21,806 nt of DNA from NCBI GenBank assembly GCA_964520475.1, contig CAZFNS010000020.1:1-21806 (forward strand), given 5' to 3'. The translations under genes were made by a program, and so were the position numbers. This stretch comes from Ruminobacter sp964520475. GTDB taxonomy: Bacteria; Pseudomonadota; Gammaproteobacteria; Enterobacterales; Succinivibrionaceae. Shown here piece by piece: positions 1-6,684 of the stretch (the first letter of the stretch is position 1; each line of letters opens with the position of its first letter). The notes beneath the pieces were generated by a model that was not told where the DNA came from, did no database searches, and saw only the letters and a list, made by a program, of their open reading frames with translations.

Positions 1-250
1 TCCCGGACGCGGGCCGCCCGGAATCCGGGATCCCGCCGTGGCTGAGAACGAAGACACGTTTACCCGAGAAGAACGGTTCGCGGCGGCGTTGTGCCGCGCC
101 GACGGGAATCCGACGCGAGCGGCGCCGTGAAAACAGGGGAGAGCATGAAGATCGCGCGGCGGCGAACCCGCGCCGGGCCCGCCGCCGCGGAGAGTGCGGG
201 GCCCGCGGCCCGCGTTCGCCGGGGGAGCCGCGGTTACCGAGCCGCCCGTC

Positions 251-1342
251 CTACGGCGCCTTGGACGCGTCCGGGGTTTCGTCGTCTGAGGCCTTGCCGG
301 GGTCGGGGGTTTTGTCGTCCAAGATCTTGTCGGCGACGGCGGCGGCTCCGGATCGTCCCACGTATTTTTCGATCTGTTCCTCGAGTTTGGCCCGGAACTC
401 CGGGTCGTTGAAATAGTTGTTCAACTCGATATTTTTCTCGATCCGGCGTTGTTCCCGGCGTTGTTCCTGGCGTTGTTCCCGGATTTGGTCCATGTATTTT
501 TCGATCTCCTCTTCGAGCCGGGCCTTGAAGTTCCTTGGATCGAGGACATAACGGAACCTGAGTTCGTCGTCTCCGCTTTTTACCGTCACGGTGCCGTAAT
601 ATCGGAACAGGCTCCGGCGGACGGAGACCGAATCGATCTCGTCCAGGGACAGGAAGACCTCCCGGACGCTTTCGGGGTCCAGTTTCCGTTTAGACACGAT
701 ATCGTTGATGGGGCGGCCAAACAAGAGCCATAAAAGCCATAAAACGGAAATAAACACCACAATCGGAAACAAAACAAATACCAAAATCGGCATCAATAGG
801 AGGCAACCTACCGCGGAGCCGCCCACATCAGGGCTCGCGGTGTATCCCCCAAAGAGGCCGCGCCTGACGACGTAGGGTGTAGGGATTTCCGTATCCGCAA
901 TTGCCCACGCAATTTGAGGGAGTGGCCCGAAGAGATCGCGCCTGACGACGTCAGGCCGGCCTTTGTAGCCGATGAAGCGTTTGTCGGTGACGTAAAGTTC
1001 CCCTTTGAATTCCGATCTCGCGAGCCAGACCCCCCAGGCGGCGCGCAGCAGAAAGCACCCAACCAACGACCAATAAATTGCGTCGGCCCATCCTATGTGG
1101 CCGGGCATGTAACTGGGCATAGATGGCGGGCGTAAAACCAAAAAGCCACAATACTTACTAACAATCTCCCCAAACCACCCCCAAAGCGACCAATAAATTG
1201 CGTCGGCCCCGTTTTGGATAAAATCGTACGCCAGGAAGATGCCCGCAGACGCCCAGACCACGGGACCGAAACGAAAGCAAGCGCGCATGCTCCTGCGCGC
1301 CCGGCACACGATTTGTTCGCCGGGCATCAATGTGAAAGGCAC
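251..1342 (-). CDS. Membrane protein with split bacterial PH-like domain; 5' part out of frame at a G8 tract
   Basis: No named gene recognised. The main frame opens at a GTG (1342) and gives 363 residues. It has several hydrophobic stretches (about residues 25-45, 70-105 and 175-210), then a PH-like half (LSLDEIDSV, RYYGTVTV, VLDPRNF), a charged coiled coil and an acidic tail. The first PH half (GELYVTDKRFIGY) is about 95 residues upstream of the rest, so the domain is interrupted by membrane sequence. Its paralogue at 1899-2390 has the same domain uninterrupted. The true initiation site is probably ATG 1403-1401 behind AGGAGG, but that frame stops at 1353 after a run of eight G. One G fewer would join the two into MSSSSKEHAEKPERG...ETAAVPFTLMPGEQ. 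Bacterial PH-like domains occur in membrane proteins of unknown role, so no function is assigned. Confidence 0.7.
   Translation of the reverse strand: MPFTLMPGEQIVCRARRSMRACFRFGPVVWASAGIFLAYDFIQNGADAIYWSLWGWFGEIVSKYCGFLVLRPPSMPSYMPGHIGWADAIYWSLVGCFLLRAAWGVWLARSEFKGELYVTDKRFIGYKGRPDVVRRDLFGPLPQIAWAIADTEIPTPYVVRRGLFGGYTASPDVGGSAVGCLLLMPILVFVLFPIVVFISVLWLLWLLFGRPINDIVSKRKLDPESVREVFLSLDEIDSVSVRRSLFRYYGTVTVKSGDDELRFRYVLDPRNFKARLEEEIEKYMDQIREQRQEQRREQRRIEKNIELNNYFNDPEFRAKLEEQIEKYVGRSGAAAVADKILDDKTPDPGKASDDETPDASKAP
444..479 (-). repeat. Three tandem 12-bp units in the coiled-coil coding region
   Basis: Three consecutive copies of (c/t)ggcgttgttcc lie in frame inside the 251-1342 gene and encode repeated REQR-like tetrapeptides in a charged helix. 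The unit is a multiple of three, so copy changes would alter length without breaking the frame. Confidence 0.8.
1068..1209 (-). repeat. Direct 22-bp repeat, 120 bp apart, inside the 251-1342 gene
   Basis: An identical 22-bp sequence (gaccaataaattgcgtcggc plus cc) occurs at 1068-1089 and 1188-1209. The spacing of 120 bp is exactly 40 codons, and both copies encode ADAIYWSL within membrane-associated segments. It marks an in-frame internal duplication. Confidence 0.85.
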
Positions 1343-1352
1343 AGCCGCCGTT

Positions 1353-1403
1353 TCACCCCCCCCTCTCCGGTTTCTCTGCGTGCTCCTTTGATGAAGATGA
1401 CAT
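1353..1403 (-). other. Out-of-frame 5' segment of the 251-1342 gene
   Basis: The sequence AGGAGGAATAAAAACAATG places an ideal ribosome binding site ahead of ATG 1403-1401. The frame reads MSSSSKEHAEKPERGG and ends at TGA 1355-1353 immediately after the G8 tract. The GTG of the long frame lies about 11 bases further on, so re-initiation after this short frame is an alternative to tract-length switching. Confidence 0.65.
1356..1363 (-). repeat. Homopolymeric G8 tract (C8 on the plus strand) at a reading-frame break
   Basis: Eight consecutive C on the plus strand (G on the coding strand). With 8 G the ATG-1403 frame terminates. With 7 or 10 G it would join the 363-residue frame. Runs of this kind are typical slipped-strand mispairing sites in contingency genes. 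An assembly or sequencing error in the homopolymer is the main alternative. Confidence 0.75.
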
Positions 1404-1460
1404 TGTTTTTATTCCTCCTAATTTCTTTCGTTATGTTTGCCCCTTGGCGGAAACTTTTTC

Positions 1461-1466
1461 ATTATA
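1461..1466 (-). promoter_or_regulatory. -10 element TATAAT for the 251-1403 gene
   Basis: On the minus strand TATAAT lies about 58 bases upstream of ATG 1403, in an AT-rich stretch inside repeat copy A. No convincing -35 hexamer is seen at 16-18 bases. The same element is conserved in copy B ahead of the paralogue. Confidence 0.55.
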
Positions 1467-1623
1467 CTAAAAATTCGCCAGACCGCTAAAATTTTTGTTC
1501 CCACTTGGGAGTTCACCCGGGAGCCCGAGCGCGGGGCGCGGCGGTTCCGGGAGCGGGTGAGGGCGTTCCGGGGCGCGTCCCGGGGCCGCGGTGAGGGCGG
1601 TCAAAACCCGTCCGTTTTCCCGC

Positions 1624-1647
1624 GGATCACCGTAAATTTAGTGATCC
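1624..1647. promoter_or_regulatory. Inverted repeat GGATCAC-N10-GTGATCC (possible operator)
   Basis: Perfect 7-bp arms surround cgtaaattta. The equivalent in copy B (2682-2705) has one arm mismatch (GGATCCC). In copy B the site lies about 25 bp upstream of the hupB -35 element, a position typical of a regulator site. The spacer itself is nearly palindromic. A short hairpin terminator is possible, because a T-run follows about 10 bases later, but it is less likely. Confidence 0.45.
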
Positions 1648-1898
1648 TACATGAAGTTTTTCCCATATGAGATTGATACGCCGGGCTCATGCGCCGATGG
1701 AACCCGGGATCCCGCGGCGGCGAGCGAAGACGCGTTTATCTGAGAAGAACGGCGCGCGGTATTGCGCCGCGCTTACGTGAATCAGACGCGAGAGGGCGTC
1801 TCGAAGATAAGGGAAAACTTAAAGACTGCGGTGTGATCGGTTCGCTCCCGGCCGCCGGCGGGCGGCGCGGGAGCGGACGGCGCGCCCCCGCGCTCGTC

Positions 1899-2390
1899 CT
1901 ACGATGCCTTGCCGGCGTCCGGAGCGTCGCCGGGCCGGGACAATTTCTTGTATTTTTGGATCTCTTCTTCGAGCCGGGTCTGGAATGTTCCGGGATCGTG
2001 GATATAGTCCGATACGATGTCCTGGCCGCCGGTGGTTATTTTCACTGTGCCGTAATTTCCCAGCCAAGCCCGGCCGGCCGTTATCATATCAACTCTGTCC
2101 AGGAACTGGCGGAACGTCCCGGTGCTTTTGTTGAAACCGCAGACTCGTTTATTGGTGATGTAAAGTTCACCGGGATATTCGGTGAACCAGGTCCACAGAG
2201 CCATGCAGACACCCGGCAGTATGACAAATACTGCGAATAACGCGAGTCCGTTATTGGCACTGAATACGTAGAGGTAGAATTTTGTCGCAAACCCGGGTTC
2301 AGCCCAAATCCCCTTAAAATCATGATAATCACGAATTAATTCTGCTAGCAATATGAGGAGGCATAATACCCCCCCCCCACCGCCGCACAT
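1899..2390 (-). CDS. Membrane protein with bacterial PH-like domain (paralogue); 5' part out of frame at a G10 tract
   Basis: The frame from ATG 2390 gives 163 residues. After the glycine run come two hydrophobic segments (VLCLLILLAEL and LALFAVFVILPGVCMALW), then a compact PH-like domain with GELYITNKRVCGF, NYGTVKITTGG and DPGTFQTRLEEEIQKY, ending in a PDAGKAS tail shared with the neighbour at 251-1342. The better start is ATG 2470-2468 behind AGGAGG. That frame encodes a segment (EKIVYRARKSL) clearly homologous to GEQIVCRARRSM of the neighbour, but runs into TAG at 2345 after ten G. Eight or eleven G would restore one continuous protein of about 190 residues. Function unknown. The M-C-G start at 2390 is probably an artefact of the broken frame. 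Confidence 0.7.
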   Translation of the reverse strand: MCGGGGGVLCLLILLAELIRDYHDFKGIWAEPGFATKFYLYVFSANNGLALFAVFVILPGVCMALWTWFTEYPGELYITNKRVCGFNKSTGTFRQFLDRVDMITAGRAWLGNYGTVKITTGGQDIVSDYIHDPGTFQTRLEEEIQKYKKLSRPGDAPDAGKAS

Positions 2391-2470
2391 AATATGGCGC
2401 GGTCGAAAATGTGCAGGCTTTTTCGCGCTCTGTACACGATCTTTTCATCGGACTCAAGTTCAGATGACAT
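2345..2470 (-). other. Out-of-frame 5' segment of the 1899-2390 gene
   Basis: Starts at ATG 2470 with AGGAGG 11 bases upstream, in the same leader as the paralogue (AGGAGGAATAAAAACAATG before ATG 1403). It reads 41 codons and stops at TAG 2347-2345. Residues 9-19 (EKIVYRARKSL) align with the main frame of the 251-1342 protein. This homology shows that this frame, not the one opened at 2390, is the genuine N-terminus. Confidence 0.75.
2369..2378 (-). repeat. Homopolymeric G10 tract (C10 on the plus strand) at a reading-frame break
   Basis: Ten consecutive C on the plus strand lie inside the predicted first membrane segment. The homologous N-terminal frame enters the tract and the PH-domain frame leaves it. 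The present length keeps the two out of register. Ten is long enough to be strongly slippage-prone. Confidence 0.85.
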
Positions 2471-2513
2471 TGTTTTTATTCCTCCTGTATGAGTTTTTTT
2501 CGCTTGGGGCGCC

Positions 2514-2756
2514 TTTTCATTATACTAAAAATTCGCCAGACCGCTAAAATTTTTGTTCCCACTTGGGAGTTCGCCCGGGAGCCCGAGCGCGGGCCGCGGC
2601 GGATCCGGGGGCGGGTGAGGGCGTTCCGGGGCGCGTCCCGGGGCCGCGGGGCGCCCGGTCAAAATCCGTGCGTCTTCCCGCGGATCCCCGTAAATTTAGT
2701 GATCCTACACGAAGTTTTTCCCATATGAGATTGATACGCCGGGCTCATGCGCCGAT
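2514..2756. repeat. Long direct repeat, copy B (upstream region of second array gene and of hupB)
   Basis: Ungapped match to 1456-1698 (offset 1058). It separates two divergent genes, so it serves as minus-strand promoter region for the PH-like paralogue and plus-strand promoter region for hupB. The array therefore grew by duplicating a gene together with the hupB upstream region. Confidence 0.9.
2519..2524 (-). promoter_or_regulatory. -10 element TATAAT for the 1899-2470 gene
   Basis: Minus-strand TATAAT about 49 bases before ATG 2470. It is conserved at the same offset as 1461-1466 in the other repeat copy. No clear -35 partner. Confidence 0.55.
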
Positions 2757-2759
2757 AAT
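2731..2759 (+). promoter_or_regulatory. Sigma70-type promoter of hupB
   Basis: TTGATA (2731-2736), a 17-base spacer, then GATAAT (2754-2759) give a good sigma70 match about 100 bases upstream of the hupB ATG. Repeat copy A keeps TTGATA but has lost the -10 element. Confidence 0.7.
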
Positions 2760-2858
2760 GAGAGTGACGCGGGCGGGCAGCGTGTTACGTGCGACGCGTA
2801 TGTTTTGCCTGCCGCGAAGTATTAGAACGATAACACGAAACTATAAATGAGGGCAGAG

Positions 2859-3131
2859 ATGAACAAGACCCAGCTGGTTGAGAAGATCGCCGAAAAGGCC
2901 AACATTACCAAAAAGAAAGCCGACGAAGCCTTGAGGGCTTTCGAAAGCGTCGTTACAGAAACTCTCAGCAACAACGAAGCCATCACGCTCGTGGGCTTCG
3001 GCACTTTCGAGGTGAAGGACCGCAAGAGCCGCATGGGTCGCAACCCGAGAACCAAGGACGTGGTCCAGATCGAGGCCCGCCGGGTTCCGAAGTTCCGCGC
3101 CGGCAAGGCGCTCAAGGACGCCATCAAGTAA
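2859..3131 (+). CDS. hupB: DNA-binding protein HU
   Basis: A 90-residue histone-like HU protein, a small nucleoid protein that binds and bends DNA without strong sequence specificity as a dimer. The start at ATG 2859 gives the canonical MNKTQLVEKIAEKA opening. An upstream ATG at 2847 would add four residues not typical of the family. The helical dimerisation half (residues 1-40) is followed by VGFGTFEV and the DNA-binding arm R-KSRMGRNPRTKDVVQI. The end AGKALKDAIK is full length. The purine-rich leader gagggcagag serves as ribosome binding site. ppiD follows on the same strand as in E. coli, which favours the hupB assignment over hupA. A sigma70 promoter lies upstream and a hairpin terminator downstream. 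Confidence 0.95.
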   Translation: MNKTQLVEKIAEKANITKKKADEALRAFESVVTETLSNNEAITLVGFGTFEVKDRKSRMGRNPRTKDVVQIEARRVPKFRAGKALKDAIK

Positions 3132-3191
3132 ACGCCCGCCCGGGGCCGTACCTTTCCGGGCCGAAGGCTGTTTTTTTGCCCGATTTGTATT

Positions 3192-3218
3192 AAAGCACAC
3201 ATTAAGGTGTGCTTTTAA
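3192..3218 (+). terminator. Terminator after hupB
   Basis: A stem AAAGCACAC / GTGTGCTTT with a 6-base loop (3192-3215) followed by a short AT-rich tail. A GC-rich hairpin (GCCCGG/CCGGGC, 3138-3161) with a later T7 run (3171-3177) lies just before it and may act with it. Confidence 0.6.
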
Positions 3219-3220
3219 TT

Positions 3221-3226
3221 TATAAT
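3221..3226 (+). promoter_or_regulatory. Possible -10 element TATAAT for ppiD
   Basis: A consensus TATAAT lies directly after the hupB terminator hairpin and 80 bases before the ppiD start. No good -35 hexamer is visible, because the terminator stem occupies that position. Confidence 0.4.
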
Positions 3227-3305
3227 AACGGCGGTTTTCGTGCCGCGGCGGCCTTTCCGCCGGCGATTGTTTTTTTGTGCAGTGCATTTTTGGAGTCAAT
3301 GATTC

Positions 3306-5276
3306 ATGTTTACCGATAAACTCCGCGAGGGCGCGACGGGCCCGGTGGCCAAGATCCTGTTCGCCGTCATCATCGTTTCCTTCGCGGTCGCGGGGGTGGG
3401 TTCCTACCTGATCCCCGAGCGCAACCTGGATCCCGTGAAAGTCAACGACGTGAAGATCCCCGAGTACGAGCTCGAGAACCAGGTGCGCCTCGAGAAGAAC
3501 CGCCTGGAACGGCAGTTCGGCCGCCAGTACTTCGAGAAGCAGATGGCTTCCGACCCCGGCTTCAACAGCAAGTTCAAGGCCAGCATCCTCGAGAGGATGA
3601 TTAACGAGGAGGCCCTGGCCCAGCATATCGCCGACGCCGGCATCGAGATCCCCGCGGAGCTCGTCCGGGCCCGGATCAAGGCGATGCCGGAGTTCCGCGT
3701 CGACGGCAAGTTCAGCCAGGAGCAGTACGAGAAGGTGCTGCGCATGGCCGGCTACCAGAGCCCCGAGATCTTCGGCGAGGCGCTGCGCGGCGACATCTCC
3801 AAGGAGACCTTCCTCAAGCCCGTCATCGAGGATCAGTTCGCGCTGCCCGGGGAGATCGCCCGCGTCGCCGGCCTCCTCACCGAGAAGCGGACCTACACGC
3901 GCATTGACATCGATCCCGCCAAATTCGCGGGCGGGGAGGCGGTGAGCGACGCCGAGATCGCCGCCTTCTACGAGCAGAACCGCGACCGCTACCTGCAGGC
4001 CGACCGGGTGAAGTTCTCCTACATCTACCTGACCGTGCCCGACGTTAAGGGCGACGTGCACTACACCGACGAGGATCTCACCGCCTTCTACAACCTGCAC
4101 TCGGATCTCTACACCATCCCCGAGAAGCGGGAGATTTCCCATATCCTGTTCACCGGCGACGACGCCATGGAGAAAGCGGCCGCGGCCAAGGCCGAGCTCG
4201 ACGCGGGCGCCGACTTCGCGGAGCTCGCCAAAAAGTACTCGCAGGACAAAACCTCCGCGGACAAGGGCGGCAAGCTCCCGGCCTTCGCCTCGGGCAACCA
4301 GGACCTGAGCATCGACCGGGCGACCTTCTCGCTCCGGAACGTCGGCGAGATCTCCGCGCCGTTCAAGTCCGACTTCGGCGTGCACATCGTGAAGCTCGAC
4401 GCCATCATCCCGGCGGCGGCCAAGCCCTACGAGGAATCGAAGGCCGACGTGGTCGAGCGCTACGTGAAGGAGCAGAGCAACGAGGTGTTCCTCGACAAGC
4501 GGCAGATCGTCGCGGACATCTCCTACGAGAACCCCGACTCCCTCGACCCGGCCGCCAAGGCCGCCAACGAGTCGGACAAGGATCACCCCTCGGACACCGT
4601 CAAAATAAAGACCTACGAGTCCCTGGCGTCCGACGCCAAGGATCTCGCGTACCCGTTCTCCGAGCAGACCGTGCTGGACAAGATCTTCGATCCCGAGCTC
4701 CGTCAGAGCGGCATGAACTCCGACGTGATCGAGCTCGGCCAGACCGCCTTCCTGGTCGTGCACATCGAGGACTACACCCCGAAGGCTCCCAAGAAGCTCG
4801 AGGAGGTCCGCGATCTGATCCGGGCCGACATCGCCGACGCGCGGGCCAGGGGCCGCGCCGAGGAGTACGTGGCCGGGATCCTCGCGAAGCTTGAGAAGGG
4901 CGAGTCCGTCTCCGGCGAGCAGGCCTCGGGCAAACTTAAGATCGCAAAGCCCCGCTCGATCACCCGCCTCGACAACAAGACCGACGAGGCCGTGGCCAAG
5001 AACGTGTTCGAGATGCCGCGCGCGGCGGACGGCGGCGCGACCTTCGCCAAATTCGACACTGCGGAGGGCGCCCCCTATATCCTGGCGCTGACCGCCGTCG
5101 AGGAGAAGACCGGCCCGGACGCGTCCCGCGACGACTTCCTGAGCCGCCAGATCGCGACCGGCAAGGCCAAGGAGGACAACTACCTGATGGTCGACGCCAT
5201 CAGAGGCGCCTCCAAGATCGACTACAACATGTCCAAGGAGTATCTGAAGAGATCCCGGGCCGGGGAAGAGGAGTAA
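3306..5276 (+). CDS. ppiD: Periplasmic chaperone / peptidyl-prolyl isomerase PpiD
   Basis: A 656-residue inner-membrane-anchored periplasmic folding factor that helps newly exported envelope proteins near the Sec translocon. The N-terminus MFTDKLREGATGPVAKI is followed by one membrane helix (about residues 14-36), the usual PpiD arrangement. Then comes a SurA-N-like chaperone region (about 40-250), one parvulin domain (about 270-365, with REISHILF, FAELAKKYSQD, KGGKL and FGVHIVKL) and a long C-terminal chaperone region. Length fits the family (about 620-660). The start has GGAG about 10 bases upstream. A second ATG at 3299 is out of frame. The gene lies directly downstream of hupB, its classical neighbour. 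Confidence 0.95.
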   Translation: MFTDKLREGATGPVAKILFAVIIVSFAVAGVGSYLIPERNLDPVKVNDVKIPEYELENQVRLEKNRLERQFGRQYFEKQMASDPGFNSKFKASILERMINEEALAQHIADAGIEIPAELVRARIKAMPEFRVDGKFSQEQYEKVLRMAGYQSPEIFGEALRGDISKETFLKPVIEDQFALPGEIARVAGLLTEKRTYTRIDIDPAKFAGGEAVSDAEIAAFYEQNRDRYLQADRVKFSYIYLTVPDVKGDVHYTDEDLTAFYNLHSDLYTIPEKREISHILFTGDDAMEKAAAAKAELDAGADFAELAKKYSQDKTSADKGGKLPAFASGNQDLSIDRATFSLRNVGEISAPFKSDFGVHIVKLDAIIPAAAKPYEESKADVVERYVKEQSNEVFLDKRQIVADISYENPDSLDPAAKAANESDKDHPSDTVKIKTYESLASDAKDLAYPFSEQTVLDKIFDPELRQSGMNSDVIELGQTAFLVVHIEDYTPKAPKKLEEVRDLIRADIADARARGRAEEYVAGILAKLEKGESVSGEQASGKLKIAKPRSITRLDNKTDEAVAKNVFEMPRAADGGATFAKFDTAEGAPYILALTAVEEKTGPDASRDDFLSRQIATGKAKEDNYLMVDAIRGASKIDYNMSKEYLKRSRAGEEE

Positions 5277-5291
5277 GATCCCGCCCGGCCG

Positions 5292-5322
5292 GGGGCCGTC
5301 CCGCGGGACGGCCCCTTTTTTT
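5292..5322 (+). terminator. Rho-independent terminator of ppiD
   Basis: The palindromic stem GGGGCCGTCCCGCGGGACGGCCCC (5292-5315) is followed at once by seven T. Confidence 0.92.
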
Positions 5323-5368
5323 GTCCGCGCGGGCAAAAAAAAAGCAAAAAAAGAGGAGGCGGAAAAAC

Positions 5369-5399
5369 AAAAAAAGGGGGGAAACGCGCGTTTCCCCCC
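5369..5399 (-). terminator. Rho-independent terminator of lpoB-like gene
   Basis: Read on the minus strand, the palindrome GGGGGGAAACGCGCGTTTCCCCCC (5376-5399) is followed by seven T (A run at 5369-5375). It sits just beyond the stop at 5421 and faces the ppiD terminator. Confidence 0.92.
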
Positions 5400-5420
5400 G
5401 GACGGATCCGCCGGCCCCCG

Positions 5421-6107
5421 CTACAGGGAGTCGGTCCGCTGCCACACGGTCGCGCCCGACTTGATGTCGGTGATCTTGAGCACGAGGTTGATCCGGCCGT
5501 TCTTGGCCGCCGCCACGCCGGACACCAGGTAGTCGATGTTCTGGGACTTGGCGACGCGCACCAGGTACGCGTACGAGGTGCCCGAGGCCGACTGCAGGAT
5601 CCGGCGGCTCACGTCGGCGCCCGCCGGGGTGAGCCGGCCCGAGTCGCCGATGTGATCGCGCACGGCGGCGCTGTACGAGACCCCGGTCCGGCAGACCCCG
5701 GCGCCCGCGGAGACGCCGCTCACCATGACCAGGTTGGGCTGGCGCGGCTCGAAGGAGTAGCCGGCGTCGGAGGCGAGGCGGCCGAAGGCCGCTTCGATTT
5801 CCTCGGGATCGCCCGCGCAGGCCGCGGCCTCGCGCCGGGATCCCAGGGTGGGCGCCTCCGTCACGGTCTCGGGCAGGCCGTTCTCGTCGATGACCGGGCC
5901 GGTGGCGGCCGGGCGGCGCGCGGCCTGGCGCCGGGGCTTCTTCTTGGGCGCGGCTTTCGGGGCCTGTCTGACGATCGGCTTGACCTCGACCGACTCGGGC
6001 GGCGCCTTTTTCCCGGTCCCGAACAGATCCTCGACGGCGGAGCAGCCGCCCAGGGCGGCCACGGCGGCGGCGAGCAGGGCGATCTTCGCGTATTTCTTCA
6101 GCGACAT
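5421..6107 (-). CDS. lpoB: Outer-membrane lipoprotein, probable LpoB-like activator of PBP1B
   Basis: A 228-residue lipoprotein. The signal sequence MSLKKYAKIALLAAAVAALGGC has a lipobox LGGC with the lipidated Cys at residue 22, and Ser at +2 predicts outer-membrane sorting. A Pro/Lys/Arg-rich linker (about 35-75) precedes a globular domain ending in NIDYLVSGVA, INLVLKITDIKSGATVWQ. LpoB in E. coli has the same plan (lipid anchor, Pro-rich flexible linker, globular domain) and reaches through the peptidoglycan to stimulate PBP1B. The gene starts 17 bases after hinT stops, and hinT and lpoB are near neighbours in E. coli too. Homology is distant and rests on architecture, the C-terminal motif and context. 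The ribosome binding site is weak, suggesting coupling to hinT. Confidence 0.7.
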   Translation of the reverse strand: MSLKKYAKIALLAAAVAALGGCSAVEDLFGTGKKAPPESVEVKPIVRQAPKAAPKKKPRRQAARRPAATGPVIDENGLPETVTEAPTLGSRREAAACAGDPEEIEAAFGRLASDAGYSFEPRQPNLVMVSGVSAGAGVCRTGVSYSAAVRDHIGDSGRLTPAGADVSRRILQSASGTSYAYLVRVAKSQNIDYLVSGVAAAKNGRINLVLKITDIKSGATVWQRTDSL

Positions 6108-6124
6108 GGTTCAGCGCGGCTCCC

Positions 6125-6478
6125 TCAGAAACCCAGCCCGATCGTTCTCAGCTTTTCCCCGCCGAGGAGGTGCAGGTGCAGGTGCGGCACTTCCTGGCCG
6201 CCGTCCGCGCCGCAGTTGAAGATCAGCCGGTAGCCGTTCGCGGCGATGCCCTCGGCAGCGGCGACCTTCTTCGCGGTCAGGATCATCTTGGCGATCAGGG
6301 CCGCGTCGGACTCCTCGAGTTCGTTGACGGAGGGGATGACCCGGTTCGGGACGATCAGCAGGTGCACCCTGGCCTTCGGGGCGATGTCGGCGAACACGGT
6401 GACGTCGTCGTCGCGGTAGCGGACGTCGGCCGGGATCTCGCCCCGGACAATCTTGGAAAATACGGTTTCTTCAGCCAT
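6125..6478 (-). CDS. hinT: HIT-family purine nucleoside phosphoramidase HinT
   Basis: A 117-residue histidine-triad protein that hydrolyses nucleoside phosphoramidates such as AMP-NH2 and lysyl-AMP adducts in the cytoplasm. The opening MAEETVFSKIVRGEIP is almost identical to E. coli HinT. The catalytic triad HLHLHLLGG (His 99, 101 and 103) follows GGQEV. Full length. A strong GGAGG lies 8 bases before the ATG. First gene of a two-gene minus-strand unit with the LpoB-like gene. Confidence 0.95.
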   Translation of the reverse strand: MAEETVFSKIVRGEIPADVRYRDDDVTVFADIAPKARVHLLIVPNRVIPSVNELEESDAALIAKMILTAKKVAAAEGIAANGYRLIFNCGADGGQEVPHLHLHLLGGEKLRTIGLGF

Positions 6479-6540
6479 CTGGACAACCTCCGGTAAAATC
6501 CGGCGCCCGGGCGGGGAGCCGGTTGGTTAAAACTGTGACT

Positions 6541-6546
6541 ATTATA
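6541..6546 (-). promoter_or_regulatory. -10 element TATAAT for hinT-lpoB
   Basis: Minus-strand TATAAT about 65 bases upstream of the hinT start in an otherwise GC-rich gap. No recognisable -35 element. Confidence 0.45.
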
Positions 6547-6613
6547 GCATTTGCCGCGGCGCGCGGGGCTCTCCCGCGGGAGATTTTTTACCCGCGGGGC
6601 GGGCCGGCCGCGC

Positions 6614-6619
6614 TATAAT
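6614..6619 (+). promoter_or_regulatory. -10 element TATAAT for the DUF5131 gene
   Basis: Plus-strand TATAAT 65 bases before ATG 6685, divergent from the hinT -10 element. No clear -35 hexamer. Confidence 0.4.
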
Positions 6620-6684
6620 GCCCCACAGGCCCCGGGGAGGCGGGCGCGGCGGCCCGGCCGCCCCGCGGGGCGAGGACAAAAAAC

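Larger units (their letters stand above)
1456..1698. repeat. Long direct repeat, copy A (upstream region of first array gene)
   Basis: This 243-bp segment matches 2514-2756 at a constant offset of 1058 bp with no gaps and about 13 differences (roughly 95% identity by eye). It holds the minus-strand promoter for the 251-1403 gene, a GGATCAC-N10-GTGATCC inverted repeat and, at its right end, a degenerate copy of the hupB promoter: TTGATA is kept, but GATAAT is replaced by GATGGA. Part of the 1404-1898 gap between the array genes; the rest (1699-1898) is the 3' flank of the second gene and resembles 21-120. Confidence 0.9.

Noticed and set aside
1899..2390. ATG 2390 (MCGGGGG) as the natural start of the second PH-like gene
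   Set aside because: It begins at the G tract without a ribosome binding site, whereas the homologous N-terminal segment and AGGAGG lie upstream in another frame.
2841..5336. Very long minus-strand open frame opposite hupB and ppiD
   Set aside because: It is the antisense of clear hupB and ppiD genes; long antisense frames are common in GC-rich coding DNA and the product is low-complexity.
6571..6590. CTCCCGCGGGAG followed by a T-run as a terminator
   Set aside because: The palindrome leaves no room for a loop with a long stem, and no gene ends upstream on that strand.
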